Below, in pieces: positions 40,465 through 47,951 of a stretch of 47,951 nt of DNA. Position 1 is the first letter of the stretch, and each line of letters opens with the position of its first letter. The DNA is taken from positions 1 through 47,951 of the forward strand of contig JACRCX010000071.1 of NCBI GenBank assembly GCA_016218815.1, in the 5' to 3' direction. The notes beneath the pieces were generated by a model. It was not told the origin of the DNA. It did no database searches and saw only the letters and a list, made by a program, of their open reading frames with translations. The DNA comes from Deltaproteobacteria bacterium. Lineage in GTDB: Bacteria; Myxococcota_A; Polyangia; DRWM01; JAAZOP01. Both the position numbers and the translations under genes were made by a program.

Positions 40465-41253
40465 TCACATCCCGGTGATCGTCGTGCCCTCCCCGCTGCG
40501 TCGGGCTTCCAGCATCTCGAGCTCCGCGGCGAACGTCATGTTGAACGTCACCTTGCGGTAGAACGCATCCTCGAGCTGCCGGCAGATCATGTAGATCTGG
40601 CCGGACGGATCGCGAGGGTCGGTCAACTCGCGGAAGTGGGCCGCATAGCCGTCCGGGTCGAACCACGCGCCGAAGCGCGCCTCGAGTGCCGCGCCGATGG
40701 CGCCGCACATTGTCTGGGCCTCGCCCAACAAACCGGGGTCGACCTCCGACAGGTACGTCACCGCCAGACGCTCCGCATCGCGGTCGATGTTGAACGCGCT
40801 CCGATTGCGGTAGACCCAGTCCACCCCCTGCACGGAGAACACGGTCTGCACCCCCGCCAGATGCAGCGCGACGAAATCGTAGAAGAACCGCCCGTACCGT
40901 CCCGCCGCCGCCTCCTGCGTCTCCCCGAACCAGGACGCGAAACGCTCCCGCTGCTCGCCGGTCAGGTTCTCCCATGCGGACAGATGCACCCGGTCGTCGC
41001 CGATGTTCGCCATCACCCAGAGGTCCACGACCGAAACGTCGACCCGGTCGTGGTCCACGGCGATCGCACCCAGCACGTACCGGCCTCCCGTCGCACCCTG
41101 CAGCCGGGCATCGAACGCCTGCAGCCGCGCGTAGATGCGGTCCACCACCGCCCGCTCCGCCTCTCCCAGCTCCGCGTAGGTCACCGGCTCCAGCGTCATC
41201 GTCAGATCGCATCCGGCGAGCGTCAGGAGAATCCCGATCGAAAGAACTCGCAT
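40465..41253 (-). CDS. Hypothetical lipoprotein
   Basis: 262-residue predicted lipoprotein (MRVLSIGILLTLAGC, Cys15). The body is mixed alpha/beta with no family I recognise. Visible stretches include LGEAERAVVDRIYARLQAF, ENLTGEQRERFASWFGE, and two late cysteines (TMCGAIG, MICRQLED). ATG 41253 was chosen because it starts the signal peptide and has GGGAGGGG upstream. It probably forms its own unit; a TACGTT -10-like hexamer lies some 50 bases upstream. No functional clue from neighbours. Confidence 0.8.
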   Translation of the reverse strand: MRVLSIGILLTLAGCDLTMTLEPVTYAELGEAERAVVDRIYARLQAFDARLQGATGGRYVLGAIAVDHDRVDVSVVDLWVMANIGDDRVHLSAWENLTGEQRERFASWFGETQEAAAGRYGRFFYDFVALHLAGVQTVFSVQGVDWVYRNRSAFNIDRDAERLAVTYLSEVDPGLLGEAQTMCGAIGAALEARFGAWFDPDGYAAHFRELTDPRDPSGQIYMICRQLEDAFYRKVTFNMTFAAELEMLEARRSGEGTTITGM

Positions 41254-41487
41254 CTGCCAACCCCTCCCCGCGCCCGGACCCGGCGGCCCGCGCGCTTGGA
41301 CCACAACGTAAGGCGAAGTTGGTGCCATCCCCGGGCGAGGTGCGCGTCTCCCGGAATCACCCGTTGCATCCGAAGGTTGCCGAGGTCACGGGCCCGCGCG
41401 CTCCCGGAAGCGCCGACGCGGGAAGACACCGAGTGGCACGAAACGGTACGGTCCGTGAAAGGCGGCGCGCGGCGACCGCGGGCCTCG

Positions 41488-43158
41488 TCAGCTCCCGACG
41501 AAGATTCGTGCCGCGCCGATGATCCGCACGTTGCCGTCGGCGTCCGCCGCACGGACCTCGAGGATGTGACCGCACGGCGTCAGCGGGGATGCGTCCAACG
41601 TCCCCGAGTAGCCGACCGCGTCGCACCCGGCGTAGCCGGGCCAGGCCAGGCAGACGTCCGGACGGGCCGCGCCGTAGGCGAGCGGCACCGTCGTGACGCC
41701 GTCGACGACCAACTCGACCGAAGTCACGCCCTTGTTGTCCAGCGCCCAGCCGGAGATTGGCGCCGTCCCGGAGACCGCGGCGTCCGCCGCGGGCGCGTCG
41801 AGGACGCCGAACGGAGCGAGGTGGGCGTCGAGCCAGGCGACCTGGCCGGAGATCGTCGCGTAGGAGCCCAGCACGAGGTAGGCGCGGGCGCGGACGACGG
41901 CGGAGGCCGGGATGCCGAAGGAGAAGCGCGCCCGGACGTTGTTGAACGGCAGCGAGCGGAGCTGCCAGGCCTGGAACGTCGTGAGCCGGTTCTCGTAGTA
42001 GATGCCCACGCCGTAGCTGAGCCCGTCGTCCTGCATCGCGACCCAGCCGCCGGGGCTGTCGAAGTCCTCGTAGAAGAAGCCGTCGCCCCCGGCCGGCGTG
42101 TCGACGAGCACCTGGCGGCCTTCCGAGTCGTAGACCTTCCACAGGTCGGGGCCGCCGTCCCCGTTGCCCGTGTACATCGTCGGCATCTCCTGCGCCGTCG
42201 CCGCGTGCTCGGTCGCCGCGAGGTTCTCCACGGCGTACTCGAGCTGCACGACGTGCGTGGCGACGAAACGCAGGGTCTGGGTCACGCGAGCGTCGGACGC
42301 GCGGGAGCGCAGGGCCGGGCTCGAGCACCCCGAGGAATCGCAGTCGGAGCGATCCCAGTCCGGGTTCCAGAACAGGGGCGTGGTGACCACGCGCAACGCC
42401 CCGTCCGTGAAGTCGACCGAGTCGACCCCGGAGCCGACGTTGCAGCGATTGCCGCCCTGCACGGGATCCCAGCCCAGATACGTAATCGACGAGGGGCAGG
42501 TGGAGGGCGTCGTCCTGCACGAGGCGTTCCACGCGCAGTTCTGCATGATCCGGTCCGGATCGTAGAACGCCACCTGGACCTCGCGCCCCGTGTCGTTCGC
42601 GTCGATCGTGTTCGTCGGGTTCGTCCCCGGACCGCTCGTGCCGGCCAGGCCGAAGAACACGATCGAGCCGCCCCAGTCCCGACGCACGCCGATCTTGAGG
42701 TAGTCCGTCGCGTCGTAGAGGTAGTCGTCCTGGAAGCCGTCGACCGTCGTCGGTTCGTGTCGCCCGAAGGGAGACTCGCCCGCCATCGGCAGCGGGGAGA
42801 CCGGCGCCGGGGGCGGCACGTCGGGACAGGCGACCTCGCCGCCCCCGTCGTCCGCCTCCGCCTCGGCGGCTTCGTCGGGCACGTCCGCGTCGGCCGGCGC
42901 ATCGGCGTCGCCGGGCAGGTCGGCATCCCCGCCCGCGTCGTCGCCGCCCTCCCCCTCCGGCGCGCCCACGTCGGGACCGTCGCTTCCCGCGTCGTCCACG
43001 TCGGGCGAAATGTCGGCGTCCGGACCGTCACCGTCCCCGACGTCGGCGCCGTCGGACTCGCCGCCCCGATCGGCGCCGTCGGTCACCGTCGAGTCATCCG
43101 GAGGCGAGCATGCCGAGACGAGCAGTGCGAGCAACAGGGTGCGGCTGGTGCGGCTCAC
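41488..43158 (-). CDS. Hypothetical lipoprotein with Asp-rich linker and C-terminal Ig-like domain
   Basis: 556-residue predicted lipoprotein (SRTLLLALLVSAC, Cys17). Residues about 20-110 are almost wholly Asp/Glu/Gly/Ala/Pro, a flexible and possibly calcium-binding linker. The middle (about 130-460) is beta-rich with DYLKIGVRRDWGGSIVFFGL and VVQLEYAVENLAATEH, resembling a galactose-mutarotase or carbohydrate-active beta-sandwich, not assigned. The last 90 residues (APFGVLDAPAADAAVSGTAP, ISGWALDNKGVTSVELVVDG) are an Ig-like module. The GTG start at 43158 overlaps the larC stop as GTGA with GGAGG upstream, so it is coupled to larC. Confidence 0.82.
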   Translation of the reverse strand: MSRTSRTLLLALLVSACSPPDDSTVTDGADRGGESDGADVGDGDGPDADISPDVDDAGSDGPDVGAPEGEGGDDAGGDADLPGDADAPADADVPDEAAEAEADDGGGEVACPDVPPPAPVSPLPMAGESPFGRHEPTTVDGFQDDYLYDATDYLKIGVRRDWGGSIVFFGLAGTSGPGTNPTNTIDANDTGREVQVAFYDPDRIMQNCAWNASCRTTPSTCPSSITYLGWDPVQGGNRCNVGSGVDSVDFTDGALRVVTTPLFWNPDWDRSDCDSSGCSSPALRSRASDARVTQTLRFVATHVVQLEYAVENLAATEHAATAQEMPTMYTGNGDGGPDLWKVYDSEGRQVLVDTPAGGDGFFYEDFDSPGGWVAMQDDGLSYGVGIYYENRLTTFQAWQLRSLPFNNVRARFSFGIPASAVVRARAYLVLGSYATISGQVAWLDAHLAPFGVLDAPAADAAVSGTAPISGWALDNKGVTSVELVVDGVTTVPLAYGAARPDVCLAWPGYAGCDAVGYSGTLDASPLTPCGHILEVRAADADGNVRIIGAARIFVGS

Positions 43159-44441
43159 GGAGTCCTCCCCCTTCCCTTGCGCGGCGGCTGGACCTCGCGG
43201 GCCGCTGCAATCGCCGCCTCGACCACGGCGCGCAGCGGCACGCCGGCCGAGCGCGCGAGCCGCCGGCAGGCGTCGTGCTCCGGCCGCCGGCCGAGGATCT
43301 CGTCCCCGGCGAGCGACAGCTTGACCGGCACGTCGCCCCACGGCGTGCGCACGTCGACGTCGAGCCGCCCCAGCGCCCTCTTCTCCACGCGGACCAGACG
43401 GCAGCCGATGGTCGTGGTCTCGCGGAACAACGTGGCCACCACCGCCTCCAGCTTGACCGCCTCCACCAGCGCCGACAGCTTGTGCGCGGGACGCCCTTTC
43501 TTCATCAGGATCGGCGTCACGAACGCGTCCACGGCCCCCGCCGCGAACAGCCGCTCCATCGCATGTTCGTACAGGTCCGGCGCCATGTCGTCGATGTTCG
43601 CCTCGACCAGCACGTCGCCATCCCCCGCCACGCCCGCCCTGAGCTCGTCGAAGGGCCCGCCGCCGGACGCCGTCCCGGTGAACAGCCGGGTCAGGTTGGC
43701 GATGCCGGGACGGTCGTGCGTCCCGGCCCCCACGCCGAGCGCGTCGAGCGACATGGCCGGGAGCGGACCGAAGTCCTGGGCCAGCGTCGCCACCAGCGCC
43801 GCGCCGGTCGGAGTGACCGTCTCGCCCTCGACGTCCACGCCGCGGATCGGCAGGCCGCGCAGCAGGAGCGCCGTCGCCGGCGCGGGCAGCGCCAACTCCC
43901 CGTGCGCGCAGCAGACCGTTCCGGTGCCCACCGGCAGGGTCGAGCAGGAGAGCTGCTCGACGCCGAGCCGCTCGAGCGCCGCGACCACGCCGGCCACATC
44001 GACGATCGCGTCGACGGCGCCGACCTCGTGCAGGTGCGCGCGTCGTACCGTCGTGCCGTGCACCTCGGCCTCCGCCTCCGCCAACCGCCGGAAGACGGCC
44101 GCGGCACGCTCGCGCACGCGCGCCGGCAGCTTCGCCCGGCCGACGATCCGCAGCACGGCGGCCAGGGACCGCCCGTGCGGGTGCTCGGCCGCGTCGATGC
44201 GCACGTCCAGGTGCAGTCCGCGGAACCCGCCGCGGCGCACCTCCGCGGCCGCGATCCGTACCCCGCGCAGGCCGAGCCGCCGCACGAGGTCCCGGAGAAA
44301 CAGCCGCGCCGTGCCCACAGCGCTGCGCCCCGCGCGCTGCGCGGCGGCGTCGAGGCACGCGGCCAGCAGCATGTCCCCCGCGACGCCCCCCGCCGCGTCG
44401 ATCCACGCCCGCCGGATGCCCGCCCGAGCTTCAGCGCCCAC
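43155..44441 (-). CDS. larC: Nickel-pincer cofactor biosynthesis protein LarC
   Basis: 428-residue LarC, which inserts nickel into the pyridinium bis-thiocarboxylate cofactor of lactate racemase-type enzymes. The family start IDAAGGVAGDMLLAACLDA (usual IDxxxGxxGDM), HLHEVGAVDAIVDVAG, VNxDDM-like EANIDDMAPDLYEHAMERLF and MKKGRPAHKLSALV are intact. GTG 44441 has AGGAGG upstream; the longer frame only adds repeat-derived residues. An insert (GGGPFDELRAGVAGDG) before the NIDDM motif comes from a dispersed 22-mer. It overlaps the larB stop. LarE and any LarA-type enzyme are outside the window. Confidence 0.93.
   Translation of the reverse strand: MGAEARAGIRRAWIDAAGGVAGDMLLAACLDAAAQRAGRSAVGTARLFLRDLVRRLGLRGVRIAAAEVRRGGFRGLHLDVRIDAAEHPHGRSLAAVLRIVGRAKLPARVRERAAAVFRRLAEAEAEVHGTTVRRAHLHEVGAVDAIVDVAGVVAALERLGVEQLSCSTLPVGTGTVCCAHGELALPAPATALLLRGLPIRGVDVEGETVTPTGAALVATLAQDFGPLPAMSLDALGVGAGTHDRPGIANLTRLFTGTASGGGPFDELRAGVAGDGDVLVEANIDDMAPDLYEHAMERLFAAGAVDAFVTPILMKKGRPAHKLSALVEAVKLEAVVATLFRETTTIGCRLVRVEKRALGRLDVDVRTPWGDVPVKLSLAGDEILGRRPEHDACRRLARSAGVPLRAVVEAAIAAAREVQPPRKGRGRTP
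43635..43656 (+). repeat. Dispersed 22-mer (CGCCCTGAGCTCGTCGAAGGGC) in larC
   Basis: A near-palindromic word, read on the minus strand as GPFDELRAG inside LarC. It is the closest to consensus of the three copies in this window (others at 8737-8758 and 21086-21116). Confidence 0.75.
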
Positions 44442-45279
44442 GCCGCCCTCCTGTCCGAGTCCGTCCGCCCCCCCTCTTTGCGTCCTTGGCGTTGTCGTCG
44501 CCCTCTGCGCCCTTTGCGCGAAATTCGCCCGCGGACGTGCACAGCCGATGCGCAAAGCACGCGGCCCCGAACCCGTTGTCGATGTTCACCACCGCCACGC
44601 CCCCGGAGCAGGAGTTGAGCATGGCCAGGAGAGCGGCGACGCCGCCGAAACTGGCGCCGTAACCCACGGACGTCGGCACCGCGATCACCGGCCGCGGCGT
44701 CAGGCCCGCCACCACCGTCGGAAGCGCACCCTCCATCCCCGCCACCACGATCGCCACCCGGGCGGCGTCGATTCGCGGCGCGGCGTCCAGCAGCCGGTGC
44801 AGGCCGGCGACCCCGATGTCGTACAGCCGCGCCACCGGCCAACCCAGGTGCTCCAGCGTCGCGCCCGCCTCCTCCGCCACCGGCACGTCCGCCGAGCCGG
44901 CCGTGACGACCGCGATCGGTCCCGGTCCGGGCGGTGCGGCCGGTCGCCGCCGGATCGACAGGACTCCGCCCGCCGCACCGTAGACGCCCGCGGGGAGCGC
45001 GCGCCGCAGCCGGCGGAAGCGGTCCGCGGGCAGGCGGGTCACCAGGGCCGTCCCGTGTCGTTGCAACAGCTTGCGCACGATTCTCTCGAGCAGCTCGTCG
45101 GTCTTTCCGGGCGCGAACACCACCTCCGGGATCCCCGTGCGGACCTCGCGGTGCGTGTCCACCATCGCCTCCCCCAGCCGCTCGAAAGGCAGCCGCCTCA
45201 GCCGCTCGATGGCCGCCTCCGGCGCGAGGGTCCGCGCGCGCACCCGCCGCAACAGCTCCGCGATCGCTTCCCGGTTCAC
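44431..45279 (-). CDS. larB: Nickel-pincer cofactor biosynthesis protein LarB
   Basis: 282-residue LarB, which carboxylates and hydrolyses nicotinic acid adenine dinucleotide at the first step of the pincer cofactor. The C-terminal PurE-like domain has VVTAGSADVPVAEEA, LYDIGVAGLHRLL, VVAGMEGALPTVVAGL and PTSVGYGASFGGVAALLAMLNSC (substrate-site Cys). The core ends at NIDNGFGAACFAHRL. The last 30 or so residues (EFRAKGAEGDDNAKDAKRGG) are read from a dispersed repeat that pushes the stop 11 bases into larC. GTG 45279 with AGGAGG seven bases upstream. 18 bp after the MFS stop. Confidence 0.93.
   Translation of the reverse strand: MNREAIAELLRRVRARTLAPEAAIERLRRLPFERLGEAMVDTHREVRTGIPEVVFAPGKTDELLERIVRKLLQRHGTALVTRLPADRFRRLRRALPAGVYGAAGGVLSIRRRPAAPPGPGPIAVVTAGSADVPVAEEAGATLEHLGWPVARLYDIGVAGLHRLLDAAPRIDAARVAIVVAGMEGALPTVVAGLTPRPVIAVPTSVGYGASFGGVAALLAMLNSCSGGVAVVNIDNGFGAACFAHRLCTSAGEFRAKGAEGDDNAKDAKRGGGRTRTGGRRGR
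44474..44526 (+). repeat. Dispersed repeat, TTTGCGTCCTTGGCG family, copy 3
   Basis: CTTTGCGTCCTTGGCGTTGT and CTCTGCGCCCTTTGCGCGAA words that form the 3' coding end of larB and lie just upstream of the larC start. Same family as 6401-6446. Confidence 0.8.
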
Positions 45280-45297
45280 TCGCGTCCTCCTCGACGG

Positions 45298-46527
45298 CTA
45301 CGCGCCGCCATCCGCAACCCGTCGCCGCGCCAGGCCCGGCCAGGTCACCAGGACCAGGGCGCCGAGCGCGGCGAACCCGGCGCCGATGCCGAAAGCGGGG
45401 CCTGGTCCCGCCGCCTTCCACAGGAACCCCGTCAGCAGGCTCGCCGGCAGCGCGCCGATGCCCACCGACAGATGGAAGACCCCGAACGCCCGCCCGCGGG
45501 CCTCGGGCCCCACCAATTCCGCGACCAGCGCCCGCTCCGCCCCCTCGGTCAGGCCCGCGTGGAGCCCGTACAGCACGAACAGCGGCCACATCATCCACGC
45601 TTCCGTCGCGGCCGCGAAGCCGGCGTAGGCCGCCGCGTACACCATCCAGCCGGCGACGATCAGCCGCAGGCGCCCGTGGCGATCGGCCAGGATGCCGCCG
45701 GGAACCGCCCACGCCGAGCGCGCGACGTGCAGGACCACCCAGAGCACCGGACCGAACGCGACGGGGATCCCCAGCTCCAGCGCTCGCAGCACCAGGAACG
45801 CGTCGGCGGAGTTGCCCAGCGTGAACAGGAGCACCGCGAGCATGTAGCCCGCGAAGCGGCGATCCGCGAGCAGCGAGGGCTGTGGTCCCGCCGCCGGTGC
45901 GGGGGACGACTTCGCCGGGGCGACGCCGGCGCCCTCGCCTCGCGGGCGCTCGTGTACGGCCACGGCCAGCACGAGGAACGCGAGCACGCCGGGCACGACG
46001 GAGAGCAGGAACACGGCGCGCAGCGACAGCCCGGCCCACTGGAGCAGCGCCATGGAGATGAGCGCCCCGGCGATGGCCCCGGCGTGGTCCATGCCCCGGT
46101 GCAGGCCGTAGGCCCGCGCGCGGTCCTCCGGACGGACCACGTCGGCGACCAGCGCGTCGCGCGGCGCCGTGCGGACCCCCTTCCCCACGCGGTCCCCGAA
46201 GCGCAGAGCGACGACGTGGAACGCGCTGGTGGCCAGGCCGATCAGCGGCCGGACCAGCACGGACAGGCCGTAGCCGAGGAGGGCGAGGCCCTTGCGGCGG
46301 CCGAGGCGGTCCGACCACCGGCCCATGACGTACTTGAGCAGGGACGCCGTCGTCTCCGCGAGGCCCTCGATGATTCCCAGCGTCGCGGCCCCGGCGTGCA
46401 GCAGCATCGTCAGGAACGCGGGCAGGTTCGGGACGATCATCTCGCTGGACGCGTCGTTGAGCAGCGACACCGCGCCCAGCGCCTTCACCTCCCTCGGCAA
46501 CGGGACTCGTTTTCCGGCGTCCGCCAT
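45298..46527 (-). CDS. Major facilitator superfamily transporter
   Basis: 409-residue, twelve-helix MFS protein. It has the family loop motif GRWSDRLGRRKGL after helix 2, and the DRVGKGVRTAPRDALVADV segment typical of one widespread MFS subgroup, with its counterpart GGILADRHGRLR in the second half. A short charged cytoplasmic loop (RPRGEGAGVAPAKSSPAPAA) splits the halves. ATG 46527 has GGGAG seven bases upstream. First gene of the MFS-larB-larC-lipoprotein unit; transport of a cofactor precursor, nickel or lactate is possible but not shown by sequence. Confidence 0.9.
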   Translation of the reverse strand: MADAGKRVPLPREVKALGAVSLLNDASSEMIVPNLPAFLTMLLHAGAATLGIIEGLAETTASLLKYVMGRWSDRLGRRKGLALLGYGLSVLVRPLIGLATSAFHVVALRFGDRVGKGVRTAPRDALVADVVRPEDRARAYGLHRGMDHAGAIAGALISMALLQWAGLSLRAVFLLSVVPGVLAFLVLAVAVHERPRGEGAGVAPAKSSPAPAAGPQPSLLADRRFAGYMLAVLLFTLGNSADAFLVLRALELGIPVAFGPVLWVVLHVARSAWAVPGGILADRHGRLRLIVAGWMVYAAAYAGFAAATEAWMMWPLFVLYGLHAGLTEGAERALVAELVGPEARGRAFGVFHLSVGIGALPASLLTGFLWKAAGPGPAFGIGAGFAALGALVLVTWPGLARRRVADGGA

Positions 46528-46728
46528 CGCACGCTCCCGCGCGCCCCGGGGCCTCGTCCCCGCGGCACCGGCCGGAAGAAGACCACAGGGACCGTGCGCC
46601 CGCAAGCCGCCGGTCCGCGCTCTGGACAGAAGCCCCGGTGGGGGCTATGGTGCGCCGTTTTCCCCGCGGCCCGAGTGCCTGTGACGGTCCGGACGAGCGG
46701 GAGGCGAGCGAGAGACGAAGGAGCAAAC
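46528..46728. other. Divergent intergenic region between the MFS/lar operon and the DsbA-like gene
   Basis: 201 bp serving two divergent units. A hairpin AGCCCC-GGTG-GGGGCT (46631-46646) abuts a TATGGT hexamer (46646-46651) that could be a -10 for the DsbA-like gene, leaving a leader of about 77 bases. No clear -35. Nothing else recognised. Confidence 0.3.
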
Positions 46729-47951
46729 ATGGCGGATCCCAAGAAGGAGAACGAGTCGAACCTGCCGCTGGTCGGGTTGGGATTGATCCTCGCGGCGGGC
46801 GCCGGTGTGGCCGTCGGCTGGTACATGCACAAGGCGCCGCCCGCTCCCACGACCCAGACGACGACCGGGCCCGCCGCCGCGGCCTCGATGCACTCCCCGG
46901 CCGAGCCGGGCCATCCGGGGACGAGTCCGGCGACGACGTCGACGACCCCGCCGGCCCCTTCGGCCGAGGGCGCCTGCGCGGACTGGACGAAGGCGATCTG
47001 TGACGCCGCCGGCGAACAGTCGGGCGACTGCACGACGGTCAAGCGCGCGGCCGAGATGATGTCCGCCGCCGCCTGCACCGCCGCCCTCGGCGACCTGAGC
47101 GTCGCGACCGCCGCCATCGAGCGCGCGAAGGGTGCGTGCACCGAGCTGATGACGCGCCTGTGCAAGGACATCGGCGAGGGCACGGAATCGTGCAAGATGG
47201 TGAAGGAACAGACGCCGATGTTCCCGCCGGAACAGTGTCAGCAGATGCTGACCAGCTACAACGACGTCCTGAACCAGCTTCGCCAGATGGAGGAGTCGAA
47301 CAAGCCGCTGGCCCCCGAGCTGGTGGCCAAGATGTCCGCGACGGATGTCGGCGTCTTCGGGCCCGCCGATGCCAAGGTCGTCCTGGTCGAGTTCTCCGAC
47401 TTCCTCTGCCCCGCCTGCCGGGCCGCAGCCCAGACGATCGAAAGCATCCGCGACCGCTACAAGGACACCGTGCGCTTCGTCTTCCGGCAGTTCCCCCTGG
47501 AGATGCACGGCGACAACGCCCGCCTCGGCGCGCAGGCCGCCCTGGCCGCCGGCGCCCAGGGAAAGTTCTGGGAGATGCACGACAAGCTGTTCGCCGCCCA
47601 GGACCGGGTGCGCAGCGATGGCCGCCCCGCCATCGATGCCCTCGCCCAGGAGCTCGGCCTGAACATGGCCGACTTCGCCGCCGCGCTCGACGGCAAGACC
47701 TTCGAGGCCGCCCTGACCGCCGACCTCGCGCTCGGCGACGAGGCCAAGCTGCGCGGCACGCCGTCGTTCTTCCTGGACGGAAAGCGGATGAACGCCAACT
47801 TCCAGGACCCGGCCGCGTTCTCGCAGGCCCTCAACGACGCGCTCACCGCCGCCGGCGTCCAGGTGCCGCCGCCCCCGCCGCCGCCCGCCGAGGCGCCCGC
47901 CGCGCCCCCGGCGACGGCCCCGGGCCCCGCGGCGACGAGGAAAGCGTCGCC
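46729..47951 (+). CDS. Membrane-anchored DsbA-like thioredoxin-fold protein (3' truncated by window)
   Basis: At least 407 residues; the frame is still open at the window edge. A single N-terminal membrane anchor (about 13-33) is followed by a Thr/Pro/Ala linker to about 82. Next comes a helical Cys-rich domain with eight cysteines between about 84 and 170. Then comes a DsbA/DsbG-type thioredoxin fold beginning VFGPADAKVVLVEFSDFLCPAC, with active site Cys227-Pro-Ala-Cys230 and the cis-Pro loop LRGTPSFFLDG. The tail is Pro/Ala-rich. ATG 46729 has AAGGAG five bases upstream. Likely a periplasmic disulfide oxidoreductase, perhaps serving the many Cys-rich lipoproteins of this genome (inference). 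Confidence 0.88.
   Translation, partial: MADPKKENESNLPLVGLGLILAAGAGVAVGWYMHKAPPAPTTQTTTGPAAAASMHSPAEPGHPGTSPATTSTTPPAPSAEGACADWTKAICDAAGEQSGDCTTVKRAAEMMSAAACTAALGDLSVATAAIERAKGACTELMTRLCKDIGEGTESCKMVKEQTPMFPPEQCQQMLTSYNDVLNQLRQMEESNKPLAPELVAKMSATDVGVFGPADAKVVLVEFSDFLCPACRAAAQTIESIRDRYKDTVRFVFRQFPLEMHGDNARLGAQAALAAGAQGKFWEMHDKLFAAQDRVRSDGRPAIDALAQELGLNMADFAAALDGKTFEAALTADLALGDEAKLRGTPSFFLDGKRMNANFQDPAAFSQALNDALTAAGVQVPPPPPPPAEAPAAPPATAPGPAATRKAS

Noticed and set aside
38853..40478. Plus-strand open frame of 541 codons
   Set aside because: Antisense to the VanW gene, with a composition typical of shadows in GC-rich DNA (Arg, His, Val, Gln runs).

Overview
This is a very GC-rich (about 70%), densely coding bacterial chromosome segment. 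Lipoproteins built from MopE-type metal-binding repeats, DUF4215-type cysteine-rich repeats and beta-propellers, together with an alpha-2-macroglobulin, point to the Myxococcota (deltaproteobacterial lineage). I infer this from protein types; no rRNA or other taxonomic marker lies in the window. I found no RNA genes, CRISPR array, insertion sequence or integrase.

Layout. 1-1657 is the end of an ATP synthase operon (atpD, truncated by the window edge, then atpC). It converges on a flavodiiron protein gene (1672-2868). 2994-13035 is a minus-strand run of five lipoprotein genes. Four of them are paralogues with the same plan: acidic linker, Cys-rich MopE-type segment, Vgb/NHL-like propeller, conserved C-terminal domain. 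A very large alpha-2-macroglobulin lipoprotein (13194-19073) lies upstream and is divergent from a PI-PLC-like lipoprotein (19240-20145). 20184-24212 holds gatC-gatA-dinG-like. 24265-27207 is a fifth, larger MopE/DUF4215 lipoprotein, divergent from mlaE-mlaF, a tiny Lrp/AsnC-like effector-domain protein and a zinc-PLC-like exported protein. An MmpL-type RND exporter follows at 30171-32510.

32.7-37.5 kb looks accessory. It has an AAA ATPase followed by a frameshifted small TOPRIM-like partner, a decayed coding remnant, a MntA/HepT-type toxin-antitoxin pair whose HepT lacks the usual target tyrosine, and an ATPase with a nuclease-like C-terminus. 37594-41253 holds coaBC, a VanW protein and a small lipoprotein. 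41488-46527 is a minus-strand operon of MFS transporter, larB, larC and an Asp-rich lipoprotein. A membrane-anchored DsbA-like protein (from 46729) runs off the window.

Two patterns cut across the gene map. First, at least seven families of short dispersed repeat words occur. Most sit in gaps between genes, but several have entered coding regions in frame (gatA, larC, the larB tail, the dinG-like gene, one MopE signal region). Second, five genes at the head of transcription units carry a TAnnnT-type -10 (in three of them a full TGnTAnnnT) 6-9 nt before the start codon and no clear Shine-Dalgarno. Internal genes have strong AGGAGG-type sites. This suggests leaderless transcripts for first genes. 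Ten of the thirty or so proteins are predicted lipoproteins, so the window is dominated by cell-surface functions.
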